Shown: in pieces, positions 57,201 through 64,000 of the stretch
How positions within the stretch are numbered: position 1 is the first letter of the stretch
Layout of the letters: every line of letters starts with the position of its first letter
NCBI GenBank assembly: GCA_022640915.1
Contig: JALCCT010000002.1
Location: 124,001-188,000, forward strand
DNA: 64,000 bases
Reading direction: 5' to 3'
Source: Bifidobacterium sp.
GTDB lineage: Bacteria; Actinomycetota; Actinomycetes; Actinomycetales; Bifidobacteriaceae
Position numbers and translations under genes: made by a program
The notes under the pieces: model-generated
The model's database searches: none
What the model was told of the DNA's origin: nothing
Seen by the model: only the letters and a program-made list of their open reading frames with translations

Positions 57201-58138
57201 TAATAATGCGGCAGGACGCCGCGCCGGATCTCCAGAGCCCGGTCGAGAATCGCAATGACTTCGCGAGAGCGATCGTCAAAGGAGTCCAAGGTGTGCAAGA
57301 AAGCGAGCTTCTTGCCGTATACGATGGGTTCGCGATGGTGCACCGCGCGCAGCAGTACACTGATGTCTTTTACCACGTACGACACCGAACGGTTCGGCAC
57401 CGTGACACGAAGCCGCAGGTACCAGCCGTCGGCCGAGCGCCCGATGCCCGGTCGCAGCACGACGCTGCCTATGGGCATGCGCTGCATTGCGTTCATGAAG
57501 CCAGAATCCGCTACTGCCTGGGAAGCCTGAGACGGCGGCGCAACCTCGCCATGCACCGCCTTCAGTAGCTCGAGATGCCTGTTCCTAGCTTGCTCTTTGA
57601 GCTCCTTATCTTGGCTGGCCATAAAGGTCTTCAGCAAGCGCGTGGTAGCCTGCGTTGGCGAACGGCGCAGCGGGCCGCCTTGTAGCTCGAAATCCTGTGG
57701 GCGCTCGTTGTACGCCATGATCAGGGCAATCACATGCTTGCAGCGCGCCCCATAGCGCCCAAACGCCGGGCAGGTGCAATGCGATTCGACGATATCGTCC
57801 TCCTGCTCGTCGACTACCGCTGTAACTTCGTAATCGTCGGCGTAGTCATCAGCGCTATCCACACAGGCCGACAGCAGCAGGCCGTTGGGCCTCCCCTCGT
57901 CATCGGCGACGCACATATCGTGCATGCGTTTACCCGAAATGACGTCATACGCACGGTAATATGCAGGACCACCAAGTTTTTTCAATTTACGCTCGGATAT
58001 GATCTCCTGTGAGCCGAACGTGAGGCCGCCGTCGTCATCGCCAAAAGCGGGTTCGCCATCGCCATCGTCGTTATATGCACTGAAGCCACCAAAGCCGCCG
58101 CCGGTGCGTGAGCCATAGACTGAAGCATGCCAATCCAA
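54242..58138 (-). CDS. SNF2-family helicase with N-terminal SWIM zinc finger
   Basis: Large ATP-dependent DNA translocase of 1298 residues. A SWIM zinc motif (C121-x-C123, C133-x-H135) follows an acidic Gly/Asp-rich N-terminus. About 600 residues of poorly conserved sequence come next, then a SNF2 core: LADEMGLGKTVQLL (about residue 800), Walker B DEAQYIK, LTGTPIENRLSELWS, and the helicase C half with LISLKAGNTGLNLTGA and ATDRVHRIGQ. Actinobacterial and firmicute relatives are widespread, but their physiological role is poorly known. The only workable start is TTG 58138, eight bases after the esterase stop, suggesting translational coupling. The C-terminal 50 residues lack further domains. 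Confidence 0.93.
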   Translation of the reverse strand: MDWHASVYGSRTGGGFGGFSAYNDDGDGEPAFGDDDGGLTFGSQEIISERKLKKLGGPAYYRAYDVISGKRMHDMCVADDEGRPNGLLLSACVDSADDYADDYEVTAVVDEQEDDIVESHCTCPAFGRYGARCKHVIALIMAYNERPQDFELQGGPLRRSPTQATTRLLKTFMASQDKELKEQARNRHLELLKAVHGEVAPPSQASQAVADSGFMNAMQRMPIGSVVLRPGIGRSADGWYLRLRVTVPNRSVSYVVKDISVLLRAVHHREPIVYGKKLAFLHTLDSFDDRSREVIAILDRALEIRRGVLPHYYDLRLQNPSGQMSLSDNEIADVLDQYVDSDDRVDYFLSGLWSGGSAVMAQVRDGDPDLGLGMERVGASPEATAGVASDSCASSQGLAQPNGFIIRHRCYVENFVEGGRSKYAIVRVSGTGHGGEGDVQIWRCSESFYANRAVAQAMCGNGEAGDLFLAQDDVDAFSRTVLPFLDSEEADQAEEDPADAAQNSAGDSSVHSRHGVRALIPRELLQRKPEPCVIEIYLDRDRSVGGVTCDLQARYGDRHFHVFDGIAANGVTEGVSRDRQTERLAVEAVRHYFPMPKGDIAFLPEHNDGAIYKLISEGLPVLRSLGTVFSTPDFDGLTAVSHPSIKVGLSLRSGLVEISPIADEIDPEDVPALLNSFRKRRRFHRLRNGSFVDMHDVDAGAIDELASDLGLSATAFDKGSVTVPAFEAYYLDHQVSDADKSDEFKDYCNDLRVVNPKTYQVPESLRKVLRPYQIEGFRWLNTVCDKGFGGILADEMGLGKTVQLLSLLVARREESRQVGPSLVVCPASLVYNWAAECKRFAPELNVLTVAGDKASRRAMLEEARATYASVDRGERASRIPDVLITSYDLLRRDVNDYQGLECFCMVLDEAQYIKNHATKASKAVRSLAARHRFALTGTPIENRLSELWSIFDFLMPGILGSYAHFRERFEMPILSGDENVQHKLQAFVGPFIMRRLKSAVLKDLPDKIENVIAVPLEGEQRRLYAALEQRLRATLLKQRDIEFATGKIQILAQLTRLRQACCDPRLLYSNVGRNVVETKGKAWGMPARTLEESQETAAKRELGLLNPAESSAARLVPTGRKPRKTPSAKLDAIAELVSSCQDAGRKMLIFSQFTSYLELIAERLRANGVDYDVITGATPKKRRVELVDQFNRDNTPVFLISLKAGNTGLNLTGACVVVHADPWWNAAAQDQATDRVHRIGQTQDVNVYQIVAKDTIEERILSLQHAKSDLASRFVDAASSTGAAVSRLTKDDLIALLD

Positions 58139-58145
58139 ATGCGAC

Positions 58146-58796
58146 TCACAACCCTAGGAAATGTTTGATGTCGTCAAGCTCCTGAGGGCACACTTCGTGG
58201 CGCATGCCGGGATAGACATGCGCATCCAAATCGGCGAAACGCGATAGTGAGGCCGCGATGCCCTGCTGCTGAGCAGCCGGGATACGCAAGTCAAGCTCGC
58301 CGTAGCCAAGAAATACGCGCGGCTTAGTGTCGGTGACCTCTTCAGCAACCAACGATTCCTCGATTCCAGCCTCGCTGTCAGCATCGGCAAGCGCCGTGTC
58401 GTGGAAAGCCGGCGACATCAGCACCGCCGCATCGAACACATCCGGATGCTCGGCCAGCAGCCGGTACGCCAGATAGCCGCCCTGGGAAAAACCGACCGGA
58501 ATAATGCGCTTATTATGCATCAATGTCGAATCGAGCATGTCGACGATATCATCGCCAAGCGCGGAACAACGCTCTTGAATGAGCGAATCGGCAGATGTGT
58601 CGTCATACCAAGCGTTACCGCCCAAATATTCGCGATGGATTGGGCCTCGGAACGACATATAGTCGGCATCCGGGTCGATGGCGCGCAGGATGCGAACCAT
58701 TTCGAACTCATCGTTGCCGTACCCGTGAAACATCACATACAGGTCGCCGTCAGCACGATGGCTCGGATCGATGCTTGTCGTCGTTGTAAATCTCAT
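58146..58796 (-). CDS. Phospholipase/carboxylesterase family alpha/beta hydrolase
   Basis: Alpha/beta hydrolase of 216 residues. The nucleophile elbow GFSQGG has Ser104; an Asp in GYGELDLRIPAAQ and the His in GMRHEVC complete the triad. FHGYGNDE near the start forms the oxyanion hole. Without a signal peptide it is cytosolic. Relatives (YpfH/EstB type) hydrolyse short esters or acyl groups. ATG 58796 is upstream of the SNF2 gene with only seven bases between the two, so they form an operon. Confidence 0.9.
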   Translation of the reverse strand: MRFTTTTSIDPSHRADGDLYVMFHGYGNDEFEMVRILRAIDPDADYMSFRGPIHREYLGGNAWYDDTSADSLIQERCSALGDDIVDMLDSTLMHNKRIIPVGFSQGGYLAYRLLAEHPDVFDAAVLMSPAFHDTALADADSEAGIEESLVAEEVTDTKPRVFLGYGELDLRIPAAQQQGIAASLSRFADLDAHVYPGMRHEVCPQELDDIKHFLGL

Positions 58797-58948
58797 ACGT
58801 CCTCCCGTGGCGGGTTCGCGTCCGCCGCAACCTTTCCATTATCGCAGTACCACGTACCTTTGCCCAGCGAGAACAGCAAGAGCCACTCGCCTCCCCCTAT
58901 AGCGAACGGATATAGGCAACACCCGGCTTGCAGTGGGATACTTTCGTT

Positions 58949-59932
58949 ATGACAAACGACTGTAGGGAAACCGGCACTTCATCCTCCACCACTTCCGTCC
59001 CTTCGGCTGACGCCTATTTCGCTGGCGGCTGCTTTTGGGGACTCGAGCGCTATTTCCAAGGTGTCGACGGGGTGAGAGCCACGCAGGTCGGTTATGCGCA
59101 ATCCACAGTTCCCGATCCTTCTTACGAACAGGTCTGCTCAGGAATAGGCAACGCCGCGGAAAGTGTGCAAGTGACCTACGATCCTTCACGGGTGACGTTA
59201 CGCACGCTCGCGTTGCTGTTGCTCGACGTGATCGACCCGTACTCCGTGGATCGACAAGGCAACGACACCGGACGGCAATACCGTTCAGGCATGTTCTTCA
59301 CCTCGCCGGAACAACAGGCCGTATATGACGCAGCCCTGCGGCAATTGACCGCACGAGATGCACGCACGCCTGCCGTCGCAGTCGAAAAGCTGCGCAATTT
59401 CTACGACGCCGAACAATACCATCAGGATTATCTCAACAAGAATCCGAGCGGCTACTGCCACATTTCGTTTGCGAAAATCGCGAACGTCGCCAATCGGCAG
59501 CGCTACATCGAACGCGTCTGGAATCTCACGCCGGAGCAGTACGCGGTGACCCAAAAGGCGGCGACCGAACGGCCTTTCGACAACGCCTACGACCAGACAT
59601 TCGAGCCGGGGATCTACGTCGATATCGTCAGCGGCGAACCGCTATTTTTATCCACTGACAAATACGATTCCGGCTGCGGCTGGCCAGCGTTCTCGAAGCC
59701 GATCGACAATTCTGCGCTCACCAATCACCGTGATTCAACGATCCCCGGCCGCCCGCGCATCGAAGTGCGCACTGCCGGCTCACAGATCCACCTCGGCCAT
59801 GTTTTCGACGACGGGCCGCGTGATCGTGGCGGGCTGCGGTACTGCATGAACTCAGCCTCGCTGCGCTTCATCCCGCGCGACCACATGCAGGCTGAAGGCT
59901 ACGGAAGCTACTTGGCGCTACTCGATAAATGA
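58949..59932 (+). CDS. msrAB: Bifunctional peptide methionine sulfoxide reductase MsrA/MsrB
   Basis: Repairs both S- and R-epimers of methionine sulfoxide, using thioredoxin. It has 327 residues. MsrA is first: [12 protein letters not shown] with catalytic Cys28. MsrB follows from about residue 190: [18 protein letters not shown] and [11 protein letters not shown] with the catalytic Cys at about 299. The MsrB half lacks the two CxxC zinc motifs, so it is the zinc-free type. ATG 58949 has no clear ribosome site; GATACT just ahead may be a -10 box, hinting at a leaderless mRNA. A TTG 21 bases earlier is possible. It overlaps the convergent nicotinamidase gene by 25 bases. Confidence 0.95.
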   Translation: MTNDCRETGTSSSTTSVPSADAYFAGGCFWGLERYFQGVDGVRATQVGYAQSTVPDPSYEQVCSGIGNAAESVQVTYDPSRVTLRTLALLLLDVIDPYSVDRQGNDTGRQYRSGMFFTSPEQQAVYDAALRQLTARDARTPAVAVEKLRNFYDAEQYHQDYLNKNPSGYCHISFAKIANVANRQRYIERVWNLTPEQYAVTQKAATERPFDNAYDQTFEPGIYVDIVSGEPLFLSTDKYDSGCGWPAFSKPIDNSALTNHRDSTIPGRPRIEVRTAGSQIHLGHVFDDGPRDRGGLRYCMNSASLRFIPRDHMQAEGYGSYLALLDK

Positions 59933-60543
59933 GCTGATGAAACCAGCTGCACACCCGCCGCACGCAGTTGCGCGCGCGCAGCTGCGCCTGATTCGGGGCT
60001 GACCGGAACGGTGAGATCCGAAAACACCGTAACCCGATAGCCGAGCCGTTTCGCATCGAGGGCTGTAGCCTTTACGCAGTGTGATTCGGCGATGCCTACG
60101 ACATCGACCTGGTCGACACCAGCGGCCTTAAGCGCATTGGCCAGAGTGCGCCCCGACTGTTCCCTAATCCTGACCTCGTTGCGTGACGGGATGGCATCGG
60201 TGTTGTCTTCTATGCCTTCGAAGCCGGAGTAGGCGGCGCTGTACTGTCCTTTTTTAAAATGGTGCGTTATGCCCAGCGCGGCGATATCCGGGTGCAGCTG
60301 GGCATTCGGCGTGGACGCCCGGCCATGTACAGGCCACGTGTCAACGAAATCCGGATGGTCAGAAAAATGCGCACCGGGCTCAATATGCCAATCCTGCGTT
60401 GTAGCCATATACGCATAGTCGCCGCGATGTCTGGACACGAACGCAGCAATACGCCCGGCCACGGCATTACCGCCTTGCACTCCCAGTTCGCCGCCTTCGC
60501 AGAACGTCGGCTGCACGTCGACAACAATAAGCGCCCTAGACAT
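59908..60543 (-). CDS. pncA: Nicotinamidase / isochorismatase-family hydrolase
   Basis: Deamidates nicotinamide to nicotinate for NAD salvage. It has 211 residues. The triad is Asp9 ([10 protein letters not shown]), Lys98 (KKGQ) and Cys156 ([11 protein letters not shown]); the zinc site is formed by Asp51 and His53 with a later His. Most PncA proteins have IATDYCVKAT here; the ESH variant keeps the Cys. QDWH with PGAHF is typical of nicotinamidase rather than isochorismatase. ATG 60543 is the start. Its end overlaps msrAB by 25 bases. Confidence 0.9.
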   Translation of the reverse strand: MSRALIVVDVQPTFCEGGELGVQGGNAVAGRIAAFVSRHRGDYAYMATTQDWHIEPGAHFSDHPDFVDTWPVHGRASTPNAQLHPDIAALGITHHFKKGQYSAAYSGFEGIEDNTDAIPSRNEVRIREQSGRTLANALKAAGVDQVDVVGIAESHCVKATALDAKRLGYRVTVFSDLTVPVSPESGAAARAQLRAAGVQLVSSAHLSSSAK

Positions 60544-60718
60544 ATGTCACTCCTTATACTATGCCGCTCCCATACAACGGGCTCATGCGGCGACCGTCGC
60601 ATGCCGGCATGCATTTTCGACGAATGGCATGCCATTGCAATATCAGCAATTCGTCATTCTGCAACGCCCACGACCATAGTAGATGACTGCGGGCCATCAT
60701 GCCAGCATAGTCACCCCG

Positions 60719-63331
60719 TCAGTTCATATGTTCGGTGAGATATCGGCCGGTGACGCTGTGCCGGTCACGGGCGATCTCGTCGGGCGTGCCGACAGCGACG
60801 ACGTGTCCGCCATCCTGGCCTCCGCCCGGACCCATGTCGATGACATAGTCGGCGTTGGCGATCATATCGAGATCATGCTCAATGAATATCACTGTCGCTC
60901 CGCCTTCGATCAGACGCTGCAGCACGCGAATGAGCGTGCGCACATCGAGCGGGTGCAGTCCGGTAGTCGGCTCGTCGAGCACGAACAGCGTGGTCTTCTG
61001 CCGTTTGCCCAGTTCATTGGAGAGCTTGAGCCTCTGCGCCTCGCCGCCGGAAAGCGACGGTGTGTCCTCTCCCAGCTTGAGGTAGCCCAAGCCGAGGTCA
61101 GACAAGGTCTGTAGCGCTCTGTGTATTCGCGAACGCATGGCATCCGAAATCATCGACGGCTCAGATCGTGCATGAGCGACATGAGCGCCACGGGGGTCTT
61201 CTAAGTTCGCGAACACTGCTAAAGCCTCATCCACCTCCAGCTCGAGCACCTTCGGCAAACTCATGCCTTCAGGCCTTGTCGGCGTAGCTATGCGGATTTT
61301 GTTCGCCTGCGGCTGATAGCGGCCGCCGCGGCACACCGGGCAGACGATCGTCACGTCGGGTAGAAACTGCACGTCAAGGCTGATCTGCCCGGTGCCATCG
61401 CACTGCGGGCAACGCAGCGAGCCAGTGTTGTATGAGAAGTCCGAAACCTTAAGGCCTGCTACTTTCGCGGCAGCAGCGCATGCAAAGACCTTGCGCAGCA
61501 TATCCATAATGCCCGCGTATGTGGCAAGCGTGGAACGCACGTTGATGCCGATCGGCGTTGAATCGACCAGCCGGACGCGATCGATACCGCTGGCCTCGAT
61601 CTGTGAGACATGCGCCGGGAGCGCCCGGCCGTTAGCCGCCGCCTGCAACGCGGGAACCAATGATTCGAGCACCATCGTCGTTTTGCCGGAACCGGAAACA
61701 CCGGTGACCGCGGTCATGCGGCCACACGGTATGGCCACGTTGAGCGCATGCACGGTATGAATGGGCGTGGTGGACAGCTGCAGCCACTGCGCGGACTCAG
61801 CGGCCTGCGGACACGGCAGTCGGTGCCGCACCAGCACTGGTTCCTGTCCGGAGAGGAATCCGGCGATGCGCGAATCGGGATTGCGCTCAACCTCCTGCGG
61901 CGTACCTTGCGCCAGAACACGGCCGCCGCGGCTTCCTGCGCCCGGCCCCATTTCGATGAAATAGTCCGCGGACCGTAACACGCGCACATCATGGTCGACG
62001 AACACCACCGAGTTGCCGGAGGCGAGCAGATCTCGCATGACGCCAATCAGCCCTTCGATATTGGCCGGATGTAGACCGGTCGACGGCTCGTCGAGCACGT
62101 AGAGCACGCCGGTGGTCTCGTTGCGCACCGCACGGGCAAGCTGGGCACGCTGCCGTTCGCCGGTGGACAGCGAGGCACTGGAGCGCTCGAGCGTCAGATA
62201 GCCAAGTCCGAGCTGTATAAGCCGTGCGCCCATACTTTGCAGCGTATCAATGAGATCATGCGCCATTGGCTGCATCTCGACCGGCAAAGTGGGTGTGATC
62301 GTCTTCGACCAGGCCAGAATATCGCGCAGCGCCCAAGACGATACCTCGGCCAAGTTGTCGCCATTAATACGCGGCGCCCGGGCCTTCTCACTCAGCCGTG
62401 TTCCACGGCAATCCGGGCAAGTGCGTTCGACCAGGAATTTCTCGACCTTGGTAAGTCGCCGCACGTCATTAGCCCGCTCAAGCTCCTTGGTGACGGTCAG
62501 CCGCGCGTTGCGGAAAGTGAAATCGAGCTTGTGCACGCCCTTGACGGAAGTCAGCGTGATATGCTTTTTCTCCTCGGGCCCGTTGAAAACGATGTCCTTT
62601 TCATGCGCACTCAGCTCGTGCCACGGCACGTCAGTGCGCACGCCAAATTCACGTACGATGTCAGGTTGCACATTGAATCCGAATGTGCGCCAGGGCACGA
62701 CCGCGCCCTCATCTATGGTGAGCGAATCATCGGGAACCAACGTGCGGTCATCCACTTCGCGTACAACGCCGGTGCCTTGGCAGCGTGGGCAGGCTCCGAC
62801 CGAATTGAAAGCGAGGTCTTGTGCCCCAGGAGGATCGATCGGCTCGCCGCAGGTCTCGCAACGCATGGGCACTTCGGCGGCGACCGCCAATGAAGGCTGC
62901 TGGTAATGCCCATTGGGACACCGATGCGACGCGAGCCGCGAGAACATGAGCCGCAGCACATTGAGCAGCTCGGTCGATGTACCGAAAGTCGAGCGCACTC
63001 CCCCAGCGCTTGGCCGCTGCCGCAACGCCAACGCCGGCGGCAGGAACCGCACCGAATCTACCTGTGCAAGTTCCGCCTGAGTCATGCGCCGTCGCGTATA
63101 CGTCGACAAAGCGTCAAGATAGCGGCGCGAACCCTCGGCATAGAGCACGCCAAGCGCCAGCGAGGACTTGCCCGAGCCAGAGACTCCGGCGACGCCGACT
63201 AACCGGTTGAGCGGTATGGAAATATCAATATCCGCAAGATTGTGTACGCGGGCGCCCCGCACCTCGATCGCCTGCGGGATTCCATGGGCGGCTCCTGGGC
63301 AATCCTGTATGTTCAGCGTCGACGATGCCAT
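60719..63331 (-). CDS. UvrA-like ABC ATPase lacking the UvrB-binding domain (UvrA2 type)
   Basis: Paralogue of excinuclease subunit UvrA, 870 residues from ATG 63331 (AAAGGGG upstream). Two ABC modules: the first Walker A is GVSGSGKS at 49-56, the second is in the middle (GVSGSGKTT), with signature motifs LSTGERQR and LSGGEAQR. Zinc-finger Cys pairs appear (CETC/CPRC; CPQC/CPVC). After the first zinc pair the sequence goes almost directly to AFNSVGACPRC; the 100 or so residues that bind UvrB in canonical UvrA are absent. Known UvrA2 proteins share this and are tied to tolerance of DNA-binding drugs rather than standard repair. A lone gene. Confidence 0.9.
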   Translation of the reverse strand: MASSTLNIQDCPGAAHGIPQAIEVRGARVHNLADIDISIPLNRLVGVAGVSGSGKSSLALGVLYAEGSRRYLDALSTYTRRRMTQAELAQVDSVRFLPPALALRQRPSAGGVRSTFGTSTELLNVLRLMFSRLASHRCPNGHYQQPSLAVAAEVPMRCETCGEPIDPPGAQDLAFNSVGACPRCQGTGVVREVDDRTLVPDDSLTIDEGAVVPWRTFGFNVQPDIVREFGVRTDVPWHELSAHEKDIVFNGPEEKKHITLTSVKGVHKLDFTFRNARLTVTKELERANDVRRLTKVEKFLVERTCPDCRGTRLSEKARAPRINGDNLAEVSSWALRDILAWSKTITPTLPVEMQPMAHDLIDTLQSMGARLIQLGLGYLTLERSSASLSTGERQRAQLARAVRNETTGVLYVLDEPSTGLHPANIEGLIGVMRDLLASGNSVVFVDHDVRVLRSADYFIEMGPGAGSRGGRVLAQGTPQEVERNPDSRIAGFLSGQEPVLVRHRLPCPQAAESAQWLQLSTTPIHTVHALNVAIPCGRMTAVTGVSGSGKTTMVLESLVPALQAAANGRALPAHVSQIEASGIDRVRLVDSTPIGINVRSTLATYAGIMDMLRKVFACAAAAKVAGLKVSDFSYNTGSLRCPQCDGTGQISLDVQFLPDVTIVCPVCRGGRYQPQANKIRIATPTRPEGMSLPKVLELEVDEALAVFANLEDPRGAHVAHARSEPSMISDAMRSRIHRALQTLSDLGLGYLKLGEDTPSLSGGEAQRLKLSNELGKRQKTTLFVLDEPTTGLHPLDVRTLIRVLQRLIEGGATVIFIEHDLDMIANADYVIDMGPGGGQDGGHVVAVGTPDEIARDRHSVTGRYLTEHMN

Positions 63332-63502
63332 AACGATGCGCCCCTTTGGATTCGATTGCTGCTTCTTACCGTATCTCATTTCCACGAAAAGGGGACTGAT
63401 AATATACGTAGGCCAGCCCGTAGGATGTCATCCAACTGCACAATGGTGCCCCTGGAATCGCTGTGGAACGGCCTATGCTTGCAATATCACTAATGAAAAG
63501 GG

Positions 63503-64000
63503 TTAACGCCCGGCGCGGAAGGGGCCCGAACCTTTGCCACCGCGGGAATGACGGAACCCGGACGCCGTGCGCGAGGGGCGACCCGAAACGTTCCTTGCGC
63601 TGCTGGCGCCGCCACGTCGATTCAAGCCTGTGTGTTCGCCGCGTGCTGTGCCTCGGTTATTGCCCTGATCGGACTGGGAATAATCATTATGGCGTTCGCT
63701 GCGGCGATCATCATGGGCATCCCACCGGCGATGTCCGCCATCGCGCGAACCACGGGAATTGCGCGAACCGCGCTCATCGCCGTACTGCGAACCGCGGTGG
63801 GCAGACCCTCCTCGAGCGCCACGATGACGCTTGGAACCATTGCCGGAACCAGCCTGTTGCTGCACAGGAGCGCTCAGCGCCCAGTCCTTGACCAGCGGCG
63901 CATGCTCGCCGACCAGATCAGCGAGCTCAGGCGAGGCGGGAGTCACTTCCACGGAATGTACATGAATGCCGGCGCGGCGCAACATATCGCGTGCGTCACG
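63503..64000 (-). CDS. C-terminal end of a probable DEAD-box RNA helicase, 5' end outside window
   Basis: Open from base 64000 to a stop at 63503; 165 codons are visible. The first 45 residues (RDMLRRAGIHVHSVEV, then ELADLVGE) resemble the end of the helicase C-terminal region of actinobacterial DEAD-box proteins, where an RKAGI-like stretch is common. The remaining 110 residues are an Arg/Gly/Ser/Asn-rich tail without predicted fold, typical of an RNA-binding extension. No helicase motif lies within the window, so the family call rests on the junction and tail. Confidence 0.6.
   Translation of the reverse strand, partial: RDARDMLRRAGIHVHSVEVTPASPELADLVGEHAPLVKDWALSAPVQQQAGSGNGSKRHRGARGGSAHRGSQYGDERGSRNSRGSRDGGHRRWDAHDDRRSERHNDYSQSDQGNNRGTARGEHTGLNRRGGASSARNVSGRPSRTASGFRHSRGGKGSGPFRAGR

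Overview
The window is high-GC (roughly 60% by eye), densely coded bacterial chromosome. Its gene set fits a bifidobacterium or close relative: an actinobacterial DapD, the rpmE-prfA-prmC-tsaC-wecA-like run, an ftsE-ftsX-hydrolase-smpB block, an M13 peptidase, and LacI-controlled alpha-glucoside genes. This assignment is inference from gene content; no 16S or species marker is present. I see no prophage, insertion sequence, CRISPR array or rRNA. One tRNA (anticodon CAU) is present.

Layout. 1-989: RluA-type pseudouridine synthase running off the left edge. 1112-4658: decayed class III lanthipeptide locus, made of a receiver-domain fragment, a 40-codon precursor-like gene, a truncated LanKC synthetase and an intact ABC exporter. 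4752-9575: glmS and a three-gene polar amino-acid ABC importer. 9706-14154: smpB, a secreted CHAP-domain hydrolase, ftsX, and ftsE with a very long tail. 14224-22281: prfB, a 43-residue membrane protein, dapD, gltA, map, an M13 endopeptidase and a non-canonical SSB. 22686-28815: hydroxyacyl-CoA dehydrogenase family protein, proS, MYG1-like protein, PIF1-like helicase, orn. 29034-35357: guaB, wecA-like gene, tsaC, prmC, prfA, rpmE and tRNA-Met. 35394-38697: an AT-richer hairpin cluster, a YkoE-like ECF S component, an aldehyde dehydrogenase and a degenerate stretch. 38643-41711: small hypothetical gene, FMN reductase, MHS-type transporter. 42009-51512: alpha-glucoside locus (GH31, two permeases, GH13, binding protein, divergent LacI). 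51791-64000: flavin reductases, an ATP-grasp-like protein, a SWIM-SNF2 helicase with an esterase, MsrAB, a nicotinamidase, a UvrA2-type ATPase and the tail of a probable DEAD-box helicase.

How the genes work together. FtsE/FtsX and the coiled-coil CHAP protein look like a division-linked, ATP-gated cell-wall hydrolysis module. Release factor 1 and its methylase PrmC are adjacent, with ribosomal protein bL31 upstream. The sugar locus would bind an oligosaccharide (binding protein), import it (two permeases, with an ATPase from elsewhere) and cleave it inside the cell (GH13 and GH31) under a LacI repressor.

The least ordinary parts are the lanthipeptide locus, the hairpin cluster at 35394-35563, the ATP-grasp-like protein at 52583, and a recurring kind of long GC-rich hairpin without a U-tract that ends many of the transcription units.
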